A DNA stretch of 64,000 bases from JAVBLD01 sp031553705 (GCA_031553705.1 JAVBLD010000022.1:54038-118037), one strand, 5' to 3'; shown: positions 1-10,377, counted from the stretch's first letter. Notes: generated by a model not told the origin, from the sequence alone. Program-made: numbers and translations.

Positions 1-704
1 AGCGTATGGGCTCTTCCGTCCAGCAAAATCAGATCCACATCCGGAAACTTTTTACGTATTTCGCTTTTTACAAAAGCCTGCAACGTAACTCCGCCATAGC
101 TGTTATCCGAAATAAATGCAATATGTTTGGTATCCGGATAAAAATCCAGCAAGAGCCGAACATTTTTTTCAATATCATAGTTATACGCATATCCCGACAC
201 ATTTATCCTGGAATCTTTAAAAACATCAATACTTTCCGGTTCCCAATCCCTCAAATTAATGGTATCCGTAGGCAATATCACCGCGTTCCGGCTTATCATG
301 CCGCACAATACAGGGATTGTGTTTTTTTCGATATTATCTTGTGAGATGTAAGTAAACCAAGCCTCCTGACCGAGCAATATAATCGCCTTCGGCGTCATAT
401 CACCGACATATTTACTCAGGATATTCCTCATAATGTCTCCCCACTTCGTTGCCTCGGAGAAACTTTTGCAATTCATATTTTCAATACTGATCGAAGAGAT
501 ATTCCCACCCAAAGCCTTATACTCGTATATGAATGTAGAGATGTTCCGGAAAGTCAGCGAAGCATCCGGATTGTAAGAACTGATGATTAAAATAGGGTGT
601 TTTACATTATTCTCCGAATAAACCGGATATGAAAATGAGAATAAACAGAGCATAATCGATAACATAACTCTGTATCTTTTATTTAAGATAATTCTTACAC
701 TCAT
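1..704 (-). CDS. Periplasmic-binding-protein-like sensor protein, N-terminus only (probably hybrid histidine kinase)
   Basis: This frame was read by hand on the minus strand. It opens at ATG 704 and is open to the window edge, so only about 234 N-terminal residues are visible. A hydrophobic signal or anchor segment covers residues 14-27 (MLSIMLCLFSFSYP). It is followed by a type-1 periplasmic-binding-like fold with strand motifs such as HPILIISSYNPD, PKAIILLGQEAWF and KHIAFISDNSYGG. This resembles the ABC-type binding-protein-like sensor region found at the N-terminus of many Bacteroidales hybrid histidine kinases. A secreted solute-binding protein is also possible, because no kinase domain is in view. 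It is divergent from the gene at 810 with a 105-bp spacer. A second Met (ATG at 665) lies right before the hydrophobic stretch and is an alternative start. Confidence 0.6.
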   Translation of the reverse strand, partial: MSVRIILNKRYRVMLSIMLCLFSFSYPVYSENNVKHPILIISSYNPDASLTFRNISTFIYEYKALGGNISSISIENMNCKSFSEATKWGDIMRNILSKYVGDMTPKAIILLGQEAWFTYISQDNIEKNTIPVLCGMISRNAVILPTDTINLRDWEPESIDVFKDSRINVSGYAYNYDIEKNVRLLLDFYPDTKHIAFISDNSYGGVTLQAFVKSEIRKKFPDVDLILLDGRAHT

Positions 705-774
705 TACATACACTTAATTTAACGAATTACTTCACAAATATATCGAAAAATATGGCTCGATTTTCATTTTATTA

Positions 775-782
775 TATATTTG
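775..782 (+). promoter_or_regulatory. Candidate -7 promoter element for the 810-5883 cluster
   Basis: TATATTTG fits the Bacteroidota -7 consensus TAnnTTTG and lies 27 bp before the start at 810. No convincing -33 TTTG was found at the usual spacing. Confidence 0.4.
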
Positions 783-809
783 AAGAAAAATATTAATGTT
801 TAACAGTTT

Positions 810-3170
810 ATGCAGCCTATAACTATATTCTCATTTGCAGATCAAGTAGATAATATAAAAAAAACTTTCCCAATAGAGACCGGAATAGGAACCGTATTCC
901 CATTATCCCTCCATATCAGCGTTCCGGTTTTAAAAGATATAGTAGCACAGGTTTGCACCCCGTATGTGTTGTGCTACACAAAACAAACAATAGTACATAT
1001 TGAAACATTTGCCTTAAAACGCATGACAGAAGTGGCCGAAGCTACCGGAGCCTTCATGGTATACGGAGACTACTTTAAAGAGGAAGAAAAAAGACAGGTA
1101 GCTTGCCGGACGATAGAATATCAGCCGGGAAGCCTGCGGGATGATTTCGATTTCGGTCCGGCCATACTATACCGGACCCAGGCATTGAAAAATGCCGTCG
1201 CTCAGATGGAAGAAACGTACCGCTATGCCGTCCTATACGACCTGCGTTTAAGATTATCCCGGGCAGGCCTTATCATACGAATACCGGAGTTTTTGTCTTC
1301 TTATAACGAAACCGATCACCGACTCTCAGGAGAGAAACAGTTTGACTATGTCGATCCTAAAAACAGAGCCGTGCAGATTGAAATGGAACAAGCCTGTACG
1401 GCCCATCTGAAAGCAGTCGGGGGATGGCTGAAACCCGGATTCGCACAGATCGATCTGAAGATTTCAGGTTTCACGGTCGAAGCGACAATTGTCATTCCGG
1501 TTAAAAACAGGATAAAAACCGTTGCGGATGCCGTGCACTCGGCATTAGCGCAACAAACCGGCTTCGACTTCAACGTTATCGTAGTGGACAATCACTCCGA
1601 CGATGGGACTACCCGGTTGTTGCAGGAATTATCAGCCGCAGATTCTAAACTGATACATGTCATACCCGGACAGACCGGACTGGGTATCGGCGGTTGCTGG
1701 ATGATTGCCGTAACCCACCCGGCATGCGGCAAATTTGCGGTACAACTGGACAGCGACGACCTATATATTGACAACCGCGTTTTACAGACTGTCGTTGACG
1801 GCTTTTACGAACAAAACTGTGCGATGCTGATAGGGAGCTACAGAATGGTAAACTTTGCCCTGGAAGAGATCCCGCCGGGAGTGATCGACCATTCCGAATG
1901 GACTCCCGACAACGGGCGGAACAATGCCCTCCGGATCAACGGACTGGGTGCGCCGAGAGCCTTCTTCACACCAGTGCTACGTGAGACCGGGATCCCAAAC
2001 GTCAGTTACGGAGAAGACTATGCCGTCGGGTTGGCCATCTCACGAAAATTCCGGATCGGCCGGATCTACACTCCGCTCTACCTCTGCCGCCGTTGGCAGG
2101 AAAACAGCGATTCGAACCTCGACTCAAACACCCTAAATCGCTACAATTTTTATAAAGATAAACTCAGAACAATAGAGCTGATAGCAAGGCAACAGCACGT
2201 GCGGGCAACCACATCCTACGGCTTGCCCCCTGCTCCCTGCCTCCTATTCCAACTTTATTTGTCCCAACTTGAAAGCTTTGAATTGGCCCGCAAAAATTAT
2301 GACAATCTTAAAAAAGTCATATACCGGACAATTTCATTCGATGGTTTCGACATCCGGATACAATACAATCCCGACCGGATGATCTCCACTGCAGCCAAAA
2401 CAGACGCCCAGGCACTAAAAGAGCGGAAATGTTTTCTCTGTCCCGAAAATATGCCAGAAAAGCAAACGGGATTGGATTATAGTGATAAGTATCGCATTTA
2501 TGTCAATCCGTATCCTATATTCGAGCGACACTTCACCATCCCGGCAGCAACGCACAGCGAACAACTGATTGCCGGCCGTTTCGGGGATATGCTTTCCATC
2601 GCAGAAGATTTTCAGGATTATACCGTTTTTTACAACGGCCCGGAAAGCGGAGCTTCAGCACCCGACCATTTCCATTTCCAAATGGTTCCCAAAGGCATGT
2701 TGCTGCTCGAACAGGAAGTCTGTAACACTTCTATTACCGAAATTATCTCTCAAAGAGAAACGTTCTCTCTTCTGGCGATACAAAAGCATTTGCGGAAAGC
2801 TGTCATCATACAATCCGATAACCGGAAAGCGTTATCCGGAATATTCGAACGGATAGTACAGGTCATCGGGGAGATACAACCCTTCGAATCCGAACCGATG
2901 ATCAACCTGTTCGTCTGGCTCAACGACCATATATGGACAGTATGCGTCATACCGAGAAAACAACTCCGCCCATGGCAGTTTTTTGCCGAAGAAGAAGAGA
3001 AAATACTCTTTAGCCCCGGATGTGTCGATATGGCCGGAGTAATCATAGCCCCCAGAAAAGAGGACTTTGAAAAATATAACCGAAAGTTGCTGACCGATCT
3101 GATCGGCCAGGTAGTCTTGCCTGACGAAACATGGCAGACCTGCGTCCAAAGACTGAGAACGGAGTTCTGA
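810..3170 (+). CDS. Tandem GT2-type glycosyltransferase fused to a DUF4922/HIT-like (Ap4A phosphorylase-type) domain
   Basis: A 786-residue protein without a signal peptide, so probably cytoplasmic. Residues 1-220 look like a degenerate GT-A fold. Residues 225-450 form a clear family 2 glycosyltransferase: TIVIPVKNR, VIVVDNHSDDGT, then the metal-binding DSDD at 314-317. Residues about 470-786 match DUF4922, a relative of Ap4A phosphorylase/GalT in the HIT superfamily; H620-x-H622-x-Q624 is the nucleotidyl-transfer triad. It is followed after 25 bp by a SpoIID/LytB gene and then an AmpG-like permease, which suggests envelope-sugar metabolism. The nucleotidyl/phosphorylase activity is inferred from the motif and the substrate is unknown. 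The linker between the GT and HIT parts carries a G-rich stretch that matches an intergenic hairpin arm at 37215. Confidence 0.75.
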   Translation: MQPITIFSFADQVDNIKKTFPIETGIGTVFPLSLHISVPVLKDIVAQVCTPYVLCYTKQTIVHIETFALKRMTEVAEATGAFMVYGDYFKEEEKRQVACRTIEYQPGSLRDDFDFGPAILYRTQALKNAVAQMEETYRYAVLYDLRLRLSRAGLIIRIPEFLSSYNETDHRLSGEKQFDYVDPKNRAVQIEMEQACTAHLKAVGGWLKPGFAQIDLKISGFTVEATIVIPVKNRIKTVADAVHSALAQQTGFDFNVIVVDNHSDDGTTRLLQELSAADSKLIHVIPGQTGLGIGGCWMIAVTHPACGKFAVQLDSDDLYIDNRVLQTVVDGFYEQNCAMLIGSYRMVNFALEEIPPGVIDHSEWTPDNGRNNALRINGLGAPRAFFTPVLRETGIPNVSYGEDYAVGLAISRKFRIGRIYTPLYLCRRWQENSDSNLDSNTLNRYNFYKDKLRTIELIARQQHVRATTSYGLPPAPCLLFQLYLSQLESFELARKNYDNLKKVIYRTISFDGFDIRIQYNPDRMISTAAKTDAQALKERKCFLCPENMPEKQTGLDYSDKYRIYVNPYPIFERHFTIPAATHSEQLIAGRFGDMLSIAEDFQDYTVFYNGPESGASAPDHFHFQMVPKGMLLLEQEVCNTSITEIISQRETFSLLAIQKHLRKAVIIQSDNRKALSGIFERIVQVIGEIQPFESEPMINLFVWLNDHIWTVCVIPRKQLRPWQFFAEEEEKILFSPGCVDMAGVIIAPRKEDFEKYNRKLLTDLIGQVVLPDETWQTCVQRLRTEF
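2222..2237 (-). repeat. G-rich 16-mer shared with an intergenic hairpin arm
   Basis: The minus strand here is identical over 16 nt to GGGAGCAGGGGGCAAG at 37215-37230. It falls in the interdomain linker of the glycosyltransferase/DUF4922 protein, where it is read in frame. One 16-nt match is near chance expectation for a window this size, so the repeat status is tentative. Confidence 0.3.
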
Positions 3171-3195
3171 AATTTAAGCATGAAAAACAACAAGT

Positions 3196-4506
3196 ATGAT
3201 TGATAACGCCACTATTCCCAGTATCGAAGTCGGAATATTATTCTCTCCGATCATCCGGTTCCGGTTAAACGGAATATTTACAGATAGGGCCACCGGGCGG
3301 CAATACTCGGGAGAGTATAGCATCTGCCGCGATGAAAACGGAGCATATCGGCTTGACGACACCCTGACGGAAGTACCGCTCATTTTTGAACCCGATTCTT
3401 ACGAGCAGTGCGATTTTGATCTACTGGACGTGACCATTGGTATACACTTCCATTGGGAACGTAAGGAGAACCAAAAGTTCAAAGGTTGTTTAAAGATCAT
3501 TGATGAAGGTACTTACCTGACTGCCGTCAATAAATTAATACTTGAAGATTATCTGTTGAGCGCAATCTCTTCAGAAATGAACGCCGGTTCGCCGGTTGAA
3601 TTGCTGAAAGCACATGCTGTCATCTCCCGGAGTTGGCTGCTGGCTCAAAAAGAAAAAGAGTTGGCCGTAAAAGACGATTATATCTCTTGTACCTCTTCGG
3701 ACACCTCATATATCCGCTGGTATGACCGGGAGGATCACGCCCATTTTGACGTATGCGCCGACGATCATTGCCAACGCTACCAAGGGATCAGCAAGGCTTA
3801 CACTCCGGCTGTAAAGGACGCGGTCGGATCCACTTCAGGAGAAGTAATCACATATAATCGTAGAATATGCGACGCCCGTTTCTCCAAATGCTGTGGTGGC
3901 ATATCCGAACGCTTCGACAACACTTGGGAACCGGTCGAGCACCCATATCTGACCAAGGTGGTCGACGCCGACCACCCAATATCGGGAACAGATCTGACCG
4001 ACGAAACAGAAGCCCGGAGATGGATCTACGCCTCGCCGGATGTTTTCTGTAATACCGGCGATGACCGGATATTGTCGACCGTACTGAACGACTACGACCG
4101 GGAAACGCGCCATTTTTTCCGTTGGATGGAGAGCTATCAAACCGACGAGTTATCGGCCCTGGTTAGAAAACGCCTTGGCATTGATTTCGGCACCATCACC
4201 GGTATCATCCCGGTAGAACGGGGCGTATCGGGACGTATCATCTACCTGAAGATCATCGGCACGAAAAAAACTATGACGATCGGCAAAGAGCTGACCATTC
4301 GGAGAGCCTTCTCCGAATCGCACTTGTACAGTTCCGCTTTTGTCGTTGAGAAAATCGGCGCCGGCTTTATCTTTAAAGGCGCCGGATGGGGACACGGCGT
4401 GGGACTCTGTCAGATCGGCGCCGCAGTAATGGCCACAAAAGGCTATAACTATAAAGAGATATTAACCCATTACTTTAAAGGCAGTCATATAGAAAAAAAA
4501 TATTAA
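3196..4506 (+). CDS. SpoIID/LytB domain protein
   Basis: A 436-residue SpoIID-family protein. In SpoIID and its relatives this domain is a lytic transglycosylase acting on peptidoglycan strands. The N-terminal 105 residues are a Bacteroidales-type extension. The SpoIID core follows: LILEDYLLSAISSEM (E127 matches the catalytic Glu position), LKAHAVISRSW, and the C-terminal hallmark GWGHGVGLCQIGA near residues 398-410. No signal peptide is visible at this start, which is odd for a wall enzyme; upstream in-frame starts were not convincing. It lies 25 bp after the GT/DUF4922 gene and 96 bp before the AmpG-like gene, and the three are probably co-transcribed. The association with an AmpG-like importer points to turnover or recycling of wall fragments. 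Confidence 0.8.
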   Translation: MIDNATIPSIEVGILFSPIIRFRLNGIFTDRATGRQYSGEYSICRDENGAYRLDDTLTEVPLIFEPDSYEQCDFDLLDVTIGIHFHWERKENQKFKGCLKIIDEGTYLTAVNKLILEDYLLSAISSEMNAGSPVELLKAHAVISRSWLLAQKEKELAVKDDYISCTSSDTSYIRWYDREDHAHFDVCADDHCQRYQGISKAYTPAVKDAVGSTSGEVITYNRRICDARFSKCCGGISERFDNTWEPVEHPYLTKVVDADHPISGTDLTDETEARRWIYASPDVFCNTGDDRILSTVLNDYDRETRHFFRWMESYQTDELSALVRKRLGIDFGTITGIIPVERGVSGRIIYLKIIGTKKTMTIGKELTIRRAFSESHLYSSAFVVEKIGAGFIFKGAGWGHGVGLCQIGAAVMATKGYNYKEILTHYFKGSHIEKKY

Positions 4507-4560
4507 TTACAAACCGCAGATGTGTACAAATTATACCCAGATAAACACCGATTTATTTCA

Positions 4561-4602
4561 CTTTTAACTCTCAATTTTCAACATTCAACTCTATAATTAT
4601 TT
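4561..4602 (+). repeat. TTTTCAAC-type AT-rich tract before a start codon
   Basis: Contains CTCTCAATTTTCAACATTCAA directly before the ATG at 4603. Similar TTTTCAA tracts precede the starts at 35467, 39180 and 47909. Unlike those, no strong hairpin precedes this one. Confidence 0.45.
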
Positions 4603-5883
4603 ATGAAGAAAAGCTGGCTCTGGATTCCGTCCCTCTACTTTGCAGAAGGACTACCTTATGTGATCGTAATGAGTGTTGCGGTAATCATGTTTAAACGGCT
4701 CGGCATATCAAATACAGATATCGCACTGTATACAAGTTGGTTATACATCCCTTGGGTGATCAAACCGTTATGGAGCCCGATAGTAGATATTTTTAAAACA
4801 AAGCGATGGTGGATTCTCATCACGCAAATCATCATCGGGGCAGGGCTTGCAGGCATCGTCCTCACCCTTCCCGGTCCCAATCCGTTCCGTTACAGCCTGG
4901 CATTCCTGTGGTTGCTCGCCTTTAGTTCGGCCACCCATGACATTGCAATCGACGGCTTCTATATGCTTGCGCTGGACAAAAAAGAACAGGCTTATTATAT
5001 CGGCATACGCAATACCTTCTATCGTTTATCCACTATCGGCGGACAAGGTTTGTTGGTTATGCTGGCCGGGTTATGGGAGATCTCTTACGGCGCCTCTTCG
5101 CCTGCAGAAATTGCCGTTCCAAAAGCCTGGTCGAACGCTTTCTATGTATCGGCAATCATTTTCGGATTATTTTTTATTTACCACAACTTTATGTTGCCTC
5201 ATCCTCCGTCAGATAAAAAAATATCGGGTAGCTCCCTCTCTAAAACGTTTTTGGAGAGTTTCGGCGATTTCTTCCGGAAGAAACAACTTCTGTCAACCCT
5301 AGCCTTTATTCTGTTATACCGGTTTGCTGAATCGCAACTGGCAAAGCTTGCCTCTCCGTTTCTACTGGATGCAAGGGAGAAAGGTGGACTCGGGCTGGAT
5401 ACGCTGGATGTCGGTTTTATTTACGGCACAATGGGCATCATAGCCCTGACTGCAGGAGGAATTATCGGAGGTGTCCTGATTGCACGCAACGGGCTGAAAT
5501 ACTGGGTAGGCTGGATGGCCATCGCAATGAACCTGCCTAATCTGGTATACCTATATATGGCCTACGCACGACCGGAAAACATGGCACTAATCTCATCCTG
5601 CGTCGCATTCGAACAATTCGGTTACGGGTTCGGATTCACTTCCCTGATCTACTATATGATACAGTTTAGCGAAGGCAAATACCAGACAGCCCATTACGCC
5701 CTTTGCACCGGATTTATGGCCTTCGGTATGATGCTGCCGGGCATGATCTCCGGCTGGATCCAAGAGCACATCGGTTACCAGCATTTCTTTATCTGGATCA
5801 TGCTTTGTACTATCCCGAGTTTTATCACCGTAGCACATGTTCAAAAACAGCTCAAAACGACTGAAGCATCTAAACCGGATTAG
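4603..5883 (+). CDS. AmpG-like muropeptide MFS transporter
   Basis: A 426-residue polytopic inner-membrane protein of the MFS AmpG/PAT family, with about 12 hydrophobic segments. The N-terminus SLYFAEGLPY and the PWVIKPLWSPIVD loop are typical of AmpG-type permeases, which import anhydro-muropeptides in Gram-negative bacteria. It is the last gene of the 810-5883 cluster. Whether this copy carries muropeptides or another wall-derived sugar cannot be read from sequence, because Bacteroidales often have several AmpG-like paralogues. Family assignment is firm and substrate moderate. Confidence 0.82.
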   Translation: MKKSWLWIPSLYFAEGLPYVIVMSVAVIMFKRLGISNTDIALYTSWLYIPWVIKPLWSPIVDIFKTKRWWILITQIIIGAGLAGIVLTLPGPNPFRYSLAFLWLLAFSSATHDIAIDGFYMLALDKKEQAYYIGIRNTFYRLSTIGGQGLLVMLAGLWEISYGASSPAEIAVPKAWSNAFYVSAIIFGLFFIYHNFMLPHPPSDKKISGSSLSKTFLESFGDFFRKKQLLSTLAFILLYRFAESQLAKLASPFLLDAREKGGLGLDTLDVGFIYGTMGIIALTAGGIIGGVLIARNGLKYWVGWMAIAMNLPNLVYLYMAYARPENMALISSCVAFEQFGYGFGFTSLIYYMIQFSEGKYQTAHYALCTGFMAFGMMLPGMISGWIQEHIGYQHFFIWIMLCTIPSFITVAHVQKQLKTTEASKPD

Positions 5884-6210
5884 TAATAAAATAGCTCCTC
5901 TAGAACAAAACACCTCTAACATATTCTAATATTTGCGCTATATTTACAGCACAATAGAAATAAAATAAAGAAATGATCTTTTGGGAATTTAGGAATAGCT
6001 ATTCGATTTGGCATGCTTCAATATCTATTAGGTATATGCATGGCAATCCGATTTTGACCATAATAACCTTACCCGTTGTGGAGTACCTATACCGATAAGC
6101 GATCTATTGTAAAAAATTTGCCCAAGCAGATGTTAAAAACACCAAACTTGGACAAATAAACTTTCTTAAAATTTGCAGGAGACTTCGAATTCAGTCCCTT
6201 TTCCTATATG
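5884..6210. other. Intergenic region between convergent genes; one 41-codon ORF, no recognised feature
   Basis: 327 bp between convergent genes. A small plus-strand ORF (5973-6098, 41 residues, starting MIFWEFRNSYSIW) has no recognisable domain and no clear ribosome-binding site, so it is probably fortuitous. No convincing intrinsic terminator was found for either flanking gene. Confidence 0.4.
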
Positions 6211-8367
6211 TTATTTTTTCGCCATCTCCATCAGGATTTCGAGGATCCGGATAGCGCTTTTTGATACTTTGGTACCGGGACCGAATACGGCAATGGCACC
6301 TGCATCGAACAGGAACTGATAGTCCTGGTGAGGAATTACCCCGCCGACATATACCAGGATATCTTCTCTTCCCAGCTTTTTCAACTCCTGAATTACGGCC
6401 GGCACCAGCGTTTTATGCCCGGCAGCCAGCGAAGATACGCCGACTACATGCACATCGTTCTCAACAGCCTGTTTGGCAGTCTCCTCCGGTGTCTGGAACA
6501 ACGGGCCCATATCTACGTCGAAACCGATATCGGCATAACCCGTGGCAACCACTTTAGCCCCCCGGTCGTGTCCGTCCTGTCCCATTTTGGCAATCATAAT
6601 ACGAGGGCGGCGACCTGTCATTTCTGCAAACTGGTCTGCCAACTCTTTAGCCTTCCGAAAATCCTGGTCTTCGTCGGCAACACTTGAATATACTCCGCTC
6701 ACGGTTCTAATTACTGCTTTATAACGACCTGCTATTTTCTCACATGCATCTGAAATTTCTCCCAATGAAGCCCGCTTTTTAGCCGCCTCTACGGCCAATT
6801 CAAGCAAGTTGCCCTCGCCTGTCTCGGCGCATTTGGTAATGGCAGCCAGAGCTGCTTCTACCTCAGCCTGGTTCCGGTTAGCCCGCAACTCCTTCAGGCG
6901 TGCAATCTGTGCTTCACGAACCGTCGTATTATCCACTTCCAGGATATCGATCGGGTCTTCTTTTGCCAGGCGGTATTTATTGATCCCCACGATCGTCTGC
7001 TCTCCACTGTCGATCCGGGCCTGTGTACGGGCAGCCGCCTCTTCGATACGCAATTTCGGGATACCCGATTCGATCGCCGCAGCCATTCCGCCCAGTTTCT
7101 CCACCTCCTCGATATGCGCCCATGCTTTATGTACCAACTCATGGGTCAGGCTTTCAACATAATACGAACCGGCCCATGGGTCAACCGACTTACAGATCGT
7201 CGTCTCATCCTGAATATAGATCTGGGTATTCCGTGCAATACGGGCAGAAAAATCGGTCGGCAATGCAATCGCTTCATCCAATGCATTAGTATGCAAACTC
7301 TGGGTATGTCCCAATGCCGCCCCCATCGCCTCAATACAGGTACGTCCCACATTATTGAACGGATCCTGTTCGGTCAGCGACCAACCCGAGGTCTGCGAGT
7401 GGGTGCGCAATGCCAGCGATTTCGGATTCTTCGGGTTAAACTGCTTCACAAGCTTCGCCCACAACAAACGGCCGGCCCTCATCTTGGCAATCTCCATAAA
7501 ATGGTTCATTCCGATTGCCCAGAAGAACGACAAGCGCGGTGCAAACGAGTCAACATCCATTCCTGCATTCACGCCGGCACGCAGATACTCCAATCCGTCG
7601 GCCAATGTATAGGCCAGTTCTATATCGGCGGTAGCTCCGGCCTCCTGCATGTGGTAACCCGAAATCGATATAGAGTTGAATTTCGGCATATTTCTAGAAG
7701 TATATTCGAAAATATCGGCAATGATCTTCATTGAAAATTTAGGTGGATAAATATAAGTGTTACGCACCATAAACTCTTTTAAAATATCATTCTGGATCGT
7801 TCCTGACAACTGATCAAGGGAGACGCCCTGTTCCAGACCGGCCACAATGTAAAAAGCCAGGATCGGGAGAACAGCACCGTTCATCGTCATCGATACGGAC
7901 ATCTTATCCAACGGGATTTGGTCGAACAGGATCTTCATATCCATAATCGAATCCACAGCTACCCCGGCCTTACCTACATCACCGATTACACGGGGATGGT
8001 CGGAGTCGTACCCGCGATGTGTCGCAAGATCGAAAGCGATCGACAATCCTTTCTGGCCGGCAGCCAAGTTACGGCGATAAAAAGCATTCGATTCTTCCGC
8101 TGTAGAGAATCCCGCATATTGACGGATAGTCCACGGAAGCATCGGGTACATTGCAGAATAAGGTCCCCGTAGATAAGGAGGAAGCCCTGCCACATAGTCC
8201 AGATGTTCCATGTTTTTCAAGTCCTCCGATGTATACACCGGTTTCACCGGTATCAATTCGGGGGTGATCCAGCTTTTAGCGATATGATTCGCTTTTTCCC
8301 ACTCCGACGCCGAGGTTGTCGCCTGCTTTGACGCCTTAATATTTATATCTTTATAATTCGGTTTCAT
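6211..8367 (-). CDS. mutB: Methylmalonyl-CoA mutase large (alpha) subunit
   Basis: 718 residues, normal length for the catalytic subunit. It interconverts succinyl-CoA and (R)-methylmalonyl-CoA with adenosylcobalamin, the key step of the succinate-propionate route in Bacteroidales. The TIM-barrel substrate domain covers about 40-560, with [16 protein letters not shown] near 110. The C-terminal B12-binding domain has the cobalamin-ligand motif D598-G-H600-D-R-G603, where His600 is the lower axial ligand. It follows mutA by 26 bp on the same strand and forms an operon. No epimerase, decarboxylase or MeaB chaperone gene is in the window. Confidence 0.96.
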   Translation of the reverse strand: MKPNYKDINIKASKQATTSASEWEKANHIAKSWITPELIPVKPVYTSEDLKNMEHLDYVAGLPPYLRGPYSAMYPMLPWTIRQYAGFSTAEESNAFYRRNLAAGQKGLSIAFDLATHRGYDSDHPRVIGDVGKAGVAVDSIMDMKILFDQIPLDKMSVSMTMNGAVLPILAFYIVAGLEQGVSLDQLSGTIQNDILKEFMVRNTYIYPPKFSMKIIADIFEYTSRNMPKFNSISISGYHMQEAGATADIELAYTLADGLEYLRAGVNAGMDVDSFAPRLSFFWAIGMNHFMEIAKMRAGRLLWAKLVKQFNPKNPKSLALRTHSQTSGWSLTEQDPFNNVGRTCIEAMGAALGHTQSLHTNALDEAIALPTDFSARIARNTQIYIQDETTICKSVDPWAGSYYVESLTHELVHKAWAHIEEVEKLGGMAAAIESGIPKLRIEEAAARTQARIDSGEQTIVGINKYRLAKEDPIDILEVDNTTVREAQIARLKELRANRNQAEVEAALAAITKCAETGEGNLLELAVEAAKKRASLGEISDACEKIAGRYKAVIRTVSGVYSSVADEDQDFRKAKELADQFAEMTGRRPRIMIAKMGQDGHDRGAKVVATGYADIGFDVDMGPLFQTPEETAKQAVENDVHVVGVSSLAAGHKTLVPAVIQELKKLGREDILVYVGGVIPHQDYQFLFDAGAIAVFGPGTKVSKSAIRILEILMEMAKK

Positions 8368-8393
8368 CTGTTTATTATTTTACTTTTCACCTA

Positions 8394-10256
8394 TTAGATT
8401 CCAAGCTTCGTCTGGTAACCTTTTAACTCGTCCAATACATTACTCCTGACATGCACATAATTGGCAATCCCCTGTGCTTCCAGTTCCGGACGGCACTCCG
8501 GGCTACCGGCAACGACAACGACAGCCTTATCTTTCAACTTCTCATATATCTGCGGCACAATCGTTCCATACTCTTCATCTGCACTACAAATCACTACGAT
8601 TGCCGCCTTGTTTTCAAGGCAGGCTTTCACTCCCTCGTCAACCGTCGCAAAACCGTTATTATCGACCACCTCAAATCCTCCGCAAGCGAAAAAATTACAT
8701 GCAAACTGCGCCCTTGCTTTGCGCATAGCCAGATTTCCCATAGGGAACATATATACCAGCGGACGACCGCTCTTCACCGCATACCGGTCCGTTTTCCAAC
8801 GCAACGCTTCAAAAGCCTGTGCACCACGGTATGGTTTAAGTGTCTCTATCGCAGCACCCTCGACGGTATAATTCGCAGGAGTCAGTACTTCGTCACACAA
8901 TTTGTCGATCTTCTCATTGAAATTCGGAAATTGATTCGTACCCAAAAGATTCTCCTTACGATTGGCTATATCCAAATCGCGCGCATGAGCGGTAGCCTTA
9001 ACAGCCGCCTGTACAAATCCTTTTTTGAGGGCCTCCATATAGCCTCCCTGTTCCTGCACCTCGATAAACAATTTCCATGCCGCCTCAATGATATACCCGG
9101 TCAGTTCTTCAATATAATATGAACCTCCGGCAGCATCCACGATCTTCGAAAAATGCGACTCTTCCTTTAGCAACAATTGCTGGTTGCGGGCAATACGCTC
9201 CGAAAAATCGGTCGGATCATCAAATACATCATCGAACGGACGCACGGTGAATGAATCCACACCACCCAACACGGCAGACATCGTCTCCGTCTGTGTCCGC
9301 AACATATTCACGTTCGGATCATAAACCGTCTTATTCCATGTTGACGTCTCCGCATGTATACTCATTGCACATATCGAATCACAGCAAGGCTGGTAAACCT
9401 TCACAATATGGGCCCACAAATACCTTGCTGCCCTTAGTTTGGCGATTTCAATAAAATACTTCGAACCGGTAGCAAAATGAAAACGTATCCGCGGAGCAAC
9501 TTTTTCTATGCTCATCCCGGCATCCGTCAGCTTATCCAGGTACTCTGCTCCCGCAGCCAGAGAGAACCCCAACTCCTGCACGATCGAAGCTCCCGCATTA
9601 TTAAATACATAACCTCCGACCTCTATGGTCTTAAAATGTTTGAACCCATCCATTTCCGCAGTAATCTTCTGAAGGCCGGCGAAAGGATCTTCGCAACAGA
9701 TCTTACCTTTCAGGGTAAGCTCCGTCAGCGGATCGATATTAATACCTCCCTGCATCTTTGCCGGATCGACACCCCGATCCGCTACAACAGCTTTAAACGT
9801 ATTGATAATCCCGCATTTTTTGCACTCGATCACGAAATTGATCTCGATACATTCCAGACAGATATCCTTCAATAAAAGAACCATCTCCTCTTTTGTAAAC
9901 TCTTTGCAACCGGTGATTACAAAGCCTATCGAATCAACACCTTTCCCCAACACCTCCAATGCTTTTTTATTTGCCTCGGCCACATTATCCACCCGGATAT
10001 CCTGACGGATAAACCAGTTATTATGGTCTTTGTTCTTACCTCTCACAAACGGATACTCGCCCGGCAAACAATCCAGGTTTTTCAAGTCCGCCATATTTTC
10101 CAACCGGTACATCGGCTGCACGCTAAAGCCTTCGTTTGTTTTCCATACCAGCCTTCTGTTAAAATCAGCTCCTTTCAAGTCAACATTGACCTTGTCCAGC
10201 CACTCCTGCATGGTATTCGGCGCAAACTCAGTAAAAAGTCTATCATTTCCTGCCAT
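8394..10256 (-). CDS. mutA: Methylmalonyl-CoA mutase small (beta) subunit
   Basis: 620 residues from the ATG at 10256 (MAGNDRLFTEFAP), the expected beginning for this family. A longer reading to 10382 only adds a hydrophobic, Phe/Lys-rich extension read through the promoter. The barrel domain is related to MutB. The C-terminal cobalamin-binding-like domain (about 500-620) lacks the DxHxxG cobalamin ligand, as expected for the non-catalytic subunit. It pairs with MutB as a heterodimer. Transcription probably starts from the TAnnTTTG element at 10343-10350 on the minus strand. Confidence 0.94.
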   Translation of the reverse strand: MAGNDRLFTEFAPNTMQEWLDKVNVDLKGADFNRRLVWKTNEGFSVQPMYRLENMADLKNLDCLPGEYPFVRGKNKDHNNWFIRQDIRVDNVAEANKKALEVLGKGVDSIGFVITGCKEFTKEEMVLLLKDICLECIEINFVIECKKCGIINTFKAVVADRGVDPAKMQGGINIDPLTELTLKGKICCEDPFAGLQKITAEMDGFKHFKTIEVGGYVFNNAGASIVQELGFSLAAGAEYLDKLTDAGMSIEKVAPRIRFHFATGSKYFIEIAKLRAARYLWAHIVKVYQPCCDSICAMSIHAETSTWNKTVYDPNVNMLRTQTETMSAVLGGVDSFTVRPFDDVFDDPTDFSERIARNQQLLLKEESHFSKIVDAAGGSYYIEELTGYIIEAAWKLFIEVQEQGGYMEALKKGFVQAAVKATAHARDLDIANRKENLLGTNQFPNFNEKIDKLCDEVLTPANYTVEGAAIETLKPYRGAQAFEALRWKTDRYAVKSGRPLVYMFPMGNLAMRKARAQFACNFFACGGFEVVDNNGFATVDEGVKACLENKAAIVVICSADEEYGTIVPQIYEKLKDKAVVVVAGSPECRPELEAQGIANYVHVRSNVLDELKGYQTKLGI

Positions 10257-10342
10257 AAATCTAAAATTAGTTGAGAGTCGAATATTGAAAGCGATAACAA
10301 ACTTCAAAACTCTTTTGTAAAATATCTTATTAAAAAAACGAA

Positions 10343-10377
10343 CAAATTTAAGGTTTTTGAGGAATTTAAAAAACAAA
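10343..10377 (-). promoter_or_regulatory. Candidate promoter of mutAB
   Basis: On the minus strand the -7 element TAAATTTG (10350-10343) is preceded by TTTG (10377-10374) with a 23-bp spacer, slightly longer than the usual Bacteroidota spacing. It sits 87 bp upstream of the chosen mutA start. Confidence 0.45.

Noticed and set aside
5973..6098. 41-codon ORF between ampG-like gene and mutB
   Set aside because: No recognisable domain, ribosome-binding site or conserved context; probably fortuitous.
7114..9122. Long plus-strand ORFs (about 206 and 223 codons) opposite mutB and mutA
   Set aside because: They are antisense frames of well-conserved enzymes, with no family resemblance and His/Arg/Ser-rich composition.
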